Assembly (NCBI GenBank): GCA_039033795.1
Contig: JBCCBY010000085.1
Span: forward strand, 1 to 10,675
Source: Parvularcula sp039033795
Lineage (GTDB): Bacteria; Pseudomonadota; Alphaproteobacteria; Caulobacterales; Parvularculaceae
DNA length: 10,675 nt
Reading direction: 5' to 3'
Positions 6,790 through 10,675 of the stretch are shown here, in pieces; position 1 is the first letter of the stretch, and each line of letters opens with the position of its first letter. The notes under the pieces were generated by a model. That model ran no database searches. It had not been told where the DNA came from and was given only the letters and a program-made list of their open reading frames with translations. The translations under genes were made by a program, and so were the position numbers.

Positions 6790-7260
6790 CTAATCTGTCA
6801 GGGGTTGGGTCGATGTGAAGATGTACCGCGCAAGCTTCCAATCTCCGTTGTCCTGTCTTTGCAGGATGAAGATCTCTTGGTTGGCGGCTGGCATCTCTGC
6901 CCCGCTTTCCAGTTGAACGAGTGTTGCCAAACCTTGCGAACGAATAAAGGCCCAGTCCGGTCCGGTCCGCACGATCTCATCAATCGTCAGCGCAGCATTG
7001 ATGCGAACGTTGGCAAAGAAATACGCATAGGCTGACTTGATCGCGTCGCGACCTTCGATTGGAAGGCTGTTTTGGGGCATCCACACACCGTCTTCGCTAA
7101 AGGTCTCTGCAACTGCTTCCGCATCATTTGAATTCAGAGCGTCTTCATAGGCTTGAAGGGCCGCTTCTAGAGCAGCCATTTCGTCCGTTTGTGATGTCGC
7201 CGTGGTTGGTGATGCTGTGATCATCACGGCGACTGCGAACACGCAGTGTTTGAGGGTCAT
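6790..7260 (-). CDS. Secreted SnoaL/NTF2-like (DUF4440/SgcJ-EcaC type) protein (156 aa)
   Basis: The start is the ATG at 7258-7260, since GGAGGA lies 5 nt upstream; the open frame further out to 7320 begins with GTG and has no such site. Residues 1-24 are a Sec signal peptide (basic start, FAVAVMITA core, ATSQ cleavage region). The rest is an NTF2-like cone fold of the SgcJ/EcaC kind: AALEAALQAYEDALNSNDAEAVAETF, then SEDGVWMPQNSLPIEGRDAI, then a C-terminal beta sheet with IFILQRQDNGDWKLARYIF. Members bind small hydrophobic ligands, and some are isomerases or cyclases; most, as here, have no assigned reaction. The periplasmic location is predicted. The gene is divergent from an AraC-family regulator, and 207 bp containing direct repeats lie between them, so it is a likely target of that regulator. 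Confidence 0.85.
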   Translation of the reverse strand: MTLKHCVFAVAVMITASPTTATSQTDEMAALEAALQAYEDALNSNDAEAVAETFSEDGVWMPQNSLPIEGRDAIKSAYAYFFANVRINAALTIDEIVRTGPDWAFIRSQGLATLVQLESGAEMPAANQEIFILQRQDNGDWKLARYIFTSTQPLTD

Positions 7261-7367
7261 GTCGTTCCTCCGAGGGGTGCCTATTTGATCGGCTCTTGAG
7301 CACCTTTGCGCGCGGGACACATTCGTCTTTGGTCACCGAGACGGTAGAAAGGCACGCGTCGACGGGC

Positions 7368-7405
7368 CTGCCTATTCGCGCAAGAATTCTGCCTAATCCT
7401 GCGAG
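7368..7405. promoter_or_regulatory. Direct repeats 21 bp apart between the AraC regulator and the SnoaL-like gene
   Basis: CTGCCTATTCGCGCAAG (7368-7384) and CTGCCTAATCCTGCGAG (7389-7405) agree at 13 of 17 positions and are spaced 21 bp start to start, two helical turns. A third core copy, TGCCTATT, is at 7278-7285 near the start of the SnoaL-like gene. Paired direct repeats with this spacing are typical of AraC-family binding sites. That this is the site of the adjacent regulator is inference. Confidence 0.4.
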
Positions 7406-7467
7406 GCCGTCGCGTTTTTCCTGTCAACGCCGCGGCTTTGGCGTAACCTTGGAGCTTGGAGGCGTGA

Positions 7468-8370
7468 ATGACCATTGATGGCCTGAACAAGGCCGTGGGC
7501 GTGTTTTTGTCCGCGCGGCCTGGGGACGACGAACGAATCGAAACGGGGGTCCCGGGTCTTTGGATTTATGCCAAGTCGGAACCCACGACCATTGATGCCG
7601 CGATCTACACCCCGATCGTCTCCCTGACCCTGCAGGGCGAGAAGGAAGTCCGTTGGGGCACCAACGCGCGCGGCTTCCGCCCTGGTGAACGCTTGATCGT
7701 CAGTCATGATTTGCCGGTCCAATCATGCATAACGCAGGCCTCGATGGTCGCACCATTTCGTGCGATCGCCCTGAACCTGGATCTGCCGCTTTTACGGGAT
7801 CTGCGCGATACGTGGGACGGCCCGTTGCCAGACGATGACAGGGGAGAGGTGATCGCGTGTGATGTGGCTGACGAGGGCTTTGCTGACGCACTGACTCGCT
7901 ACTTCGCATTGCACAAAGATGCGAATTCTGCGCGTCTGTTGGGGCCAATCCTACACAGAGAATTACACGCGAGACTGCTTATTGCTCCGCATGCCCGGAT
8001 GCTTCGTCGACTGTTAAATCAAGAAAGCCAGGCAAGCCAAATTGCGAGATCAATCGCGCAAATTCGTCAGGACCTGTCCGAGCCGGTCATCATCTCCGAT
8101 CTCGCGCGAGCGGCCGGCATGTCCGTCCGATCCTTTCATGCGCACTTCAAGACGATCACGGAGACGTCTCCGCTGCAGTACCAGAAAGAACTGCGGCTTA
8201 TAGAGGCTCGACGCCTGATCCAAGCAGAAGGTAAAGCCGTTGGAACCGCGGCGTTCGAAGTCGGTTATGAAAGCTCGACGCAATTCAGTCGAGAGTTCGC
8301 GCGCCGATTCGGTATACCTCCTAGCAAGGCCAGTGCTCAATGTGTTTGCAGAACGTCAGTAGGCGATTGA
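7468..8370 (+). CDS. AraC-family transcriptional regulator with AraC_N domain (300 aa)
   Basis: This is a cytoplasmic DNA-binding regulator. The N-terminal half (about residues 25-180) matches the AraC_N type sensor domain: IYTPIVSLTLQGEKEVRWG and RLIVSHDLPVQSCITQAS are its usual signatures. The C-terminal AraC HTH domain has both helix-turn-helix units: ISDLARAAGMSVRSFHAHFK (209-228) and TAAFEVGYESSTQFSREFAR (260-279), followed by RRFGIPPSKA. GGAGG sits 5 nt before the ATG. The ligand is unknown. It is divergent from the SnoaL-like gene, with repeats suited to its own binding in between. The small ORF downstream on the same strand could be another target. Regulators of this subfamily commonly lie next to oxidoreductase genes. 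Confidence 0.92.
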   Translation: MTIDGLNKAVGVFLSARPGDDERIETGVPGLWIYAKSEPTTIDAAIYTPIVSLTLQGEKEVRWGTNARGFRPGERLIVSHDLPVQSCITQASMVAPFRAIALNLDLPLLRDLRDTWDGPLPDDDRGEVIACDVADEGFADALTRYFALHKDANSARLLGPILHRELHARLLIAPHARMLRRLLNQESQASQIARSIAQIRQDLSEPVIISDLARAAGMSVRSFHAHFKTITETSPLQYQKELRLIEARRLIQAEGKAVGTAAFEVGYESSTQFSREFARRFGIPPSKASAQCVCRTSVGD

Positions 8371-8476
8371 CCCTCGCGATGGAACGGATAGCGGCCAGTC
8401 GCCGGAACGCCTTTGTCACCGAAGAGCGAGAGCAGCGGATCATCCTTATGGAACAATCAACCAAAGGAGAAACACA

Positions 8477-8674
8477 ATGAGCCTAACACTGAGCAAACGG
8501 GTCGACGCTCCCTGGTCGCACGGATGGATCACCCCAAGAGAACCAGCGCATGCCATCGAGCAAGCCGGCACGGGTAAGATCGTCAAAACTGAGAACCAGC
8601 CATTCGTCGATACTTTTGATGCCGAGGTCGATCACGTGGCGGAAGAGCTTGGTGGTTCTAAACGCCGCGTTTGA
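8477..8674 (+). CDS. Small ORF with strong ribosome binding site (65 aa), possible gene remnant
   Basis: AAAGGAG lies 7 nt before this ATG, one of the best ribosome binding sites in the window, so translation probably starts here. The 65-residue product is not a known family as a whole. A part of it, EPAHAIEQAGTGKIVKT (about residues 22-38), resembles the conserved end of medium-chain dehydrogenases, where an AH...GKIV segment precedes the C terminus. A plausible reading is a dehydrogenase gene downstream of the AraC regulator that has lost its middle by deletion, leaving its start and its tail. This rests on a short resemblance only. The product could equally be a genuine small protein. No signal peptide or membrane segment is seen. 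Confidence 0.45.
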   Translation: MSLTLSKRVDAPWSHGWITPREPAHAIEQAGTGKIVKTENQPFVDTFDAEVDHVAEELGGSKRRV

Positions 8675-8814
8675 CCCGCCACGACCACGTGTGGCGCGCA
8701 TGATCCGCGGCGGCAAATCACCCCACGAACCATCCCCTCCGAAGCGGCGTTATCGGCCGGATTGACGCCCGTCAGGAACGCGATGTTCTCCACCAGCAAC
8801 CCGCAAGAAAGCGA
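8675..8814. other. Spacer between convergent genes, nothing recognised
   Basis: This is 140 bp of GC-rich sequence between the small ORF and the end of the gallate dioxygenase gene. Frames are open on both strands, but no start with a ribosome binding site and no hairpin terminator were found. If the small ORF is a remnant, this may be more of the same decayed gene. Confidence 0.35.
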
Positions 8815-10062
8815 TCAGCTTCCGCCAGCGACTGAATATTTGATCTTTGCGTTCCGGGTCTCGAGAAGTTCTTCGAGGGTGATGCCCTTCATGCCCGAAT
8901 AGATGTCGAGGTTGGAGACACCCACCGCTGCGCCAAGTTTTTCGAGCACGAAAAACGTCGCCCCCTGGTGAATAAGGCCCCGCCAGTCGCGCTTCCGGAT
9001 CAATTCGCGCTCATCGGCGTCGAGATCCGCCTCACTCATTAGGCTCTCTGGATCGTCGAGAAACCGCGCCCGCACCTTGGCGTCCACCAAACCATGAAGG
9101 AATTCGTTGAGCTTGTAGGCCGAGGCTGCTCTCTCCAAAGAGAAAGGATAGGTCCCCTCCACCTGCTCAATGCCTTTGAGCTGGGCACCGACCTCGGCCA
9201 AACTCGCAGCGGTGTTCGCTTCATCGGCATCGGGTTCCAGCACCAATGTGGCAATGGCCGTCATGGACGGTAGATAATAGCTGCTTTGGACTCTCTTCAC
9301 GTTGTCACCCATGGCGCCGCGCATGATCAGCCACATGATCACCTCGACACCCTCGGCCCCGCCGCGAAGAGTATAGTCCGTGTGCGTTAACTTCGTGAGG
9401 GTTTCTGGGTCCTTCTCCAAAAGATCCATGAACTCGTGATCCCAGTCCGGGTTGTTGAACCCGGCGCGCTCGCCATGGACCTGATGGGACAACCCGCCGG
9501 TGCCCAAGACGGCCACCCGCAAATCCTCCGGGTAGCTTTCAATCGCTGCCTTTAAAGCTTGCCCAAAGCGATAGCATCGCCGCGCGGTCGGGATAGGATA
9601 TTGCAGCACGCCCACCTGTAAAGGAACGATGGGCACGCCCCATTTCCCATCCGCGTAGTTGAGAATCGACAGGGGCGAAAAACAACCATGATCGAGTGGG
9701 CGATCCCGGAAAAACGAGAGATCGAACTCCTGCTGCATCATTGCATGGCCGATATGCCGTGCCAGGTCCGCATGCCCCATAAGCGAGGGAAGATCGCGCG
9801 CACCGCCGCCCTCATCGGCGGGATCATAGCTGTCATCGACCCCCAGCGTGAAGGCGGAATAGTGATCGAAAAAGAAACTCGTCACATGGTCATTATAGAT
9901 CACGAACAAAACGTCTGCGCGGACCGACTGGAGCCAATCTTTGACCGCCCCCAGATTGTCAAAGACCGGCTGCCAATCACCCTGATCACCCAAACCACGA
10001 TCAACCGCAAAACCAATAGTAGGTGTGTGAGAGACACCGATACCGCCAACAATTGTCGCCAT
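8815..10062 (-). CDS. desB: Gallate dioxygenase, fused LigB-LigA type II extradiol dioxygenase (415 aa)
   Basis: The enzyme is predicted to cleave the ring of gallate (or a close relative such as protocatechuate or 3-O-methylgallate) with O2 and Fe(II), in the cytoplasm. The LigB-like part (about 1-280) has the iron ligands in their known places: H12 (GVSHTPTIG), H59 (IYNDHVTSFFFDHYS) and E240 (AEGVEVIMW), with the catalytic-type H193 in GTGGLSHQVHGERAGFNN. A LigA-like domain follows (about 300-400: YKLNEFLHGLV, LIRKRDWRGLIHQGATFFVLEK), which is the DesB/GalA arrangement. The length and the end, TRNAKIKYSVAG, also fit DesB. The start is the ATG at 10060-10062, with GAGGA 7 nt upstream; an in-frame TTG at 10086 is less likely and would displace the conserved H12 numbering. 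A TonB receptor gene lies upstream on the same strand but is separated by a terminator. The symbol follows the sphingomonad name; galA is the pseudomonad equivalent. Confidence 0.9.
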   Translation of the reverse strand: MATIVGGIGVSHTPTIGFAVDRGLGDQGDWQPVFDNLGAVKDWLQSVRADVLFVIYNDHVTSFFFDHYSAFTLGVDDSYDPADEGGGARDLPSLMGHADLARHIGHAMMQQEFDLSFFRDRPLDHGCFSPLSILNYADGKWGVPIVPLQVGVLQYPIPTARRCYRFGQALKAAIESYPEDLRVAVLGTGGLSHQVHGERAGFNNPDWDHEFMDLLEKDPETLTKLTHTDYTLRGGAEGVEVIMWLIMRGAMGDNVKRVQSSYYLPSMTAIATLVLEPDADEANTAASLAEVGAQLKGIEQVEGTYPFSLERAASAYKLNEFLHGLVDAKVRARFLDDPESLMSEADLDADERELIRKRDWRGLIHQGATFFVLEKLGAAVGVSNLDIYSGMKGITLEELLETRNAKIKYSVAGGS

Positions 10063-10096
10063 GACCAGATCCTCAATGATAACCAAATGACATTCG

Positions 10097-10117
10097 TTGA
10101 TCGAAAACGCCGATCAA
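10097..10117. promoter_or_regulatory. Palindrome upstream of the gallate dioxygenase gene, possible operator
   Basis: TTGATCG (10097-10103) and CGATCAA (10111-10117) form a perfect inverted repeat with a 7-nt spacer, 34-55 bp before the dioxygenase start. Its size and position fit the operator of a dimeric regulator. It lies just past the TonB-receptor terminator, so it probably belongs to the dioxygenase promoter. The regulator is not in the window. Confidence 0.4.
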
Positions 10118-10160
10118 AAACAATGAGGAGAGGTTGTCAAACACACAGCCCTCTCCTCAT
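10116..10160 (-). terminator. Intrinsic terminator of the TonB-dependent receptor gene
   Basis: ATGAGGAGAGG (10123-10133) and CCTCTCCTCAT (10150-10160) make a perfect 11-bp stem with a 16-nt loop, 21 bp past the receptor stop. On the minus strand the stem is followed by TTGTTTTTG. It should separate receptor transcription from the dioxygenase gene. Confidence 0.8.
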
Positions 10161-10181
10161 CGCCACGGGAAGCTCGTTGCC

Positions 10182-10675
10182 CTAGAACTCAAAGCCGACG
10201 CGGACGCCGTAGACCCTGGGTTCGGTAACATTCACACCAGCCGTCCCCTCGGCACCCGGAGGGAAACCAACGGGAGCGCGCGTGATTTGTACATCGTTCT
10301 CGATATTACGGACAAACATGCCGATGGAGTACCGATCATCCGGCGCGGTGTAGGTTAAGTTGGCATCCGAACGCGTATAGGCATCTTGTTTAAACTGAAA
10401 CGCATCCGTGAAATTCGAGACGATGTAGCCGCTGTCATAACGTGTCGCGACCCGGCCCAAAATAGCACCGCCATTCGGCAAGTTCCACTCACGGGCATAC
10501 TCAAAGCGAGCGGTAAGATCAGAAACAAGATCAATCGACCGACCCGACCAATCGGAGAACACCGCACCCACAGGCGGGAAGGTGCTCGCTTCCCGGGCAC
10601 CAGCGGTATAGTCGGTATACTCGCCGCTCATCAGAGAGAAACCAAAGCGAACCGTGTCTTGGCGTGTCGGCTCCC
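10182..10675 (-). CDS. TonB-dependent receptor, C-terminal part (5' end outside window)
   Basis: The frame is open to the right edge, and about 164 residues of the C-terminal beta barrel are visible. Typical barrel strands alternate with polar turns: DLTARFEYAREWNL, GRVATRYDSGY, YTRSDANLTYTAPDDRYSIG and the near-terminal MFVRNIENDVQ. The protein ends with RVYGVRVGFEF, with the C-terminal Phe expected for outer-membrane insertion. The N[I/L]xN-like segment before the last strands is characteristic of this family. The plug domain and TonB box lie outside the window. The transported ligand cannot be read. The adjacent gallate dioxygenase makes an aromatic substrate possible, and siderophores or other compounds are equally possible. 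Confidence 0.85.
   Translation of the reverse strand, partial: EPTRQDTVRFGFSLMSGEYTDYTAGAREASTFPPVGAVFSDWSGRSIDLVSDLTARFEYAREWNLPNGGAILGRVATRYDSGYIVSNFTDAFQFKQDAYTRSDANLTYTAPDDRYSIGMFVRNIENDVQITRAPVGFPPGAEGTAGVNVTEPRVYGVRVGFEF

Noticed and set aside
7467..7597. Repeated GACCATTGATG within the AraC gene (about 7469 and 7587)
   Set aside because: Both copies are coding sequence in the same frame (a T-I-D tripeptide), with no symmetry or spacing suggesting a site.
10063..10086. TTG start of the gallate dioxygenase at 10086
   Set aside because: The GAGGA ribosome binding site lies inside that extension and serves the ATG at 10062, which also places the iron-ligand His at residue 12 as in LigB and DesB.

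Overview
The window reads as chromosomal DNA of a moderately GC-rich Gram-negative bacterium, most likely a marine-type alphaproteobacterium (Hyphomonadaceae, Parvularculaceae or Sphingomonadales are reasonable guesses). The grounds are protein character only: a LytTR regulator with an N-terminal four-helix membrane part and the 'VHRSWWV' motif, a trimeric autotransporter, a TonB-dependent receptor, a DUF2141 lipoprotein and a DesB-type gallate dioxygenase. No rRNA, tRNA, CRISPR array, transposase or integrase was seen.

Layout. 1-852: the tail of an unrecognised gene (to 95), AT-richer spacer and one candidate small lipoprotein gene on the minus strand. 853-2181 (minus): compact YadA-type trimeric autotransporter adhesin. 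2431-4321 (minus): a two-gene operon of a DUF2141 lipoprotein and a Tat-exported carotenoid oxygenase-family enzyme. 4459-5237 (plus), divergent from that operon: a membrane-anchored LytTR regulator whose DNA-binding domain is split by a 2-nt frameshift at a (TC)5 tract. 5409-6754 (plus): a VAT1-like medium-chain (MDR) oxidoreductase translationally coupled to a 111-residue unknown protein. 6790-7260 (minus): secreted SnoaL/NTF2-like protein. 7468-8370 (plus): AraC-family regulator divergent from it. 8477-8674 (plus): a small ORF with a strong ribosome binding site, possibly a gene remnant. 8815-10062 (minus): fused LigB-LigA gallate dioxygenase. 10182-10675 (minus, cut by the window edge): the C-terminal part of a TonB-dependent receptor, ended by a clear intrinsic terminator.

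How the parts may work together. The best regulatory story is at 4322-4458. Two CGCGAAT direct repeats 21 bp apart sit immediately upstream of a TTGACC -35-like element reading into the DUF2141/carotenoid oxygenase operon, next to the LytTR gene. This is the site geometry known for LytTR regulators, and it suggests that the frameshifted neighbour controlled, or under a different TC count still controls, that operon. A second set of direct repeats, also 21 bp apart, lies between the AraC regulator and the SnoaL-like gene. The gallate dioxygenase, the TonB receptor and possibly the carotenoid oxygenase-family enzyme (a family that includes lignostilbene dioxygenases) could reflect use of plant-derived aromatics, but this is inference.
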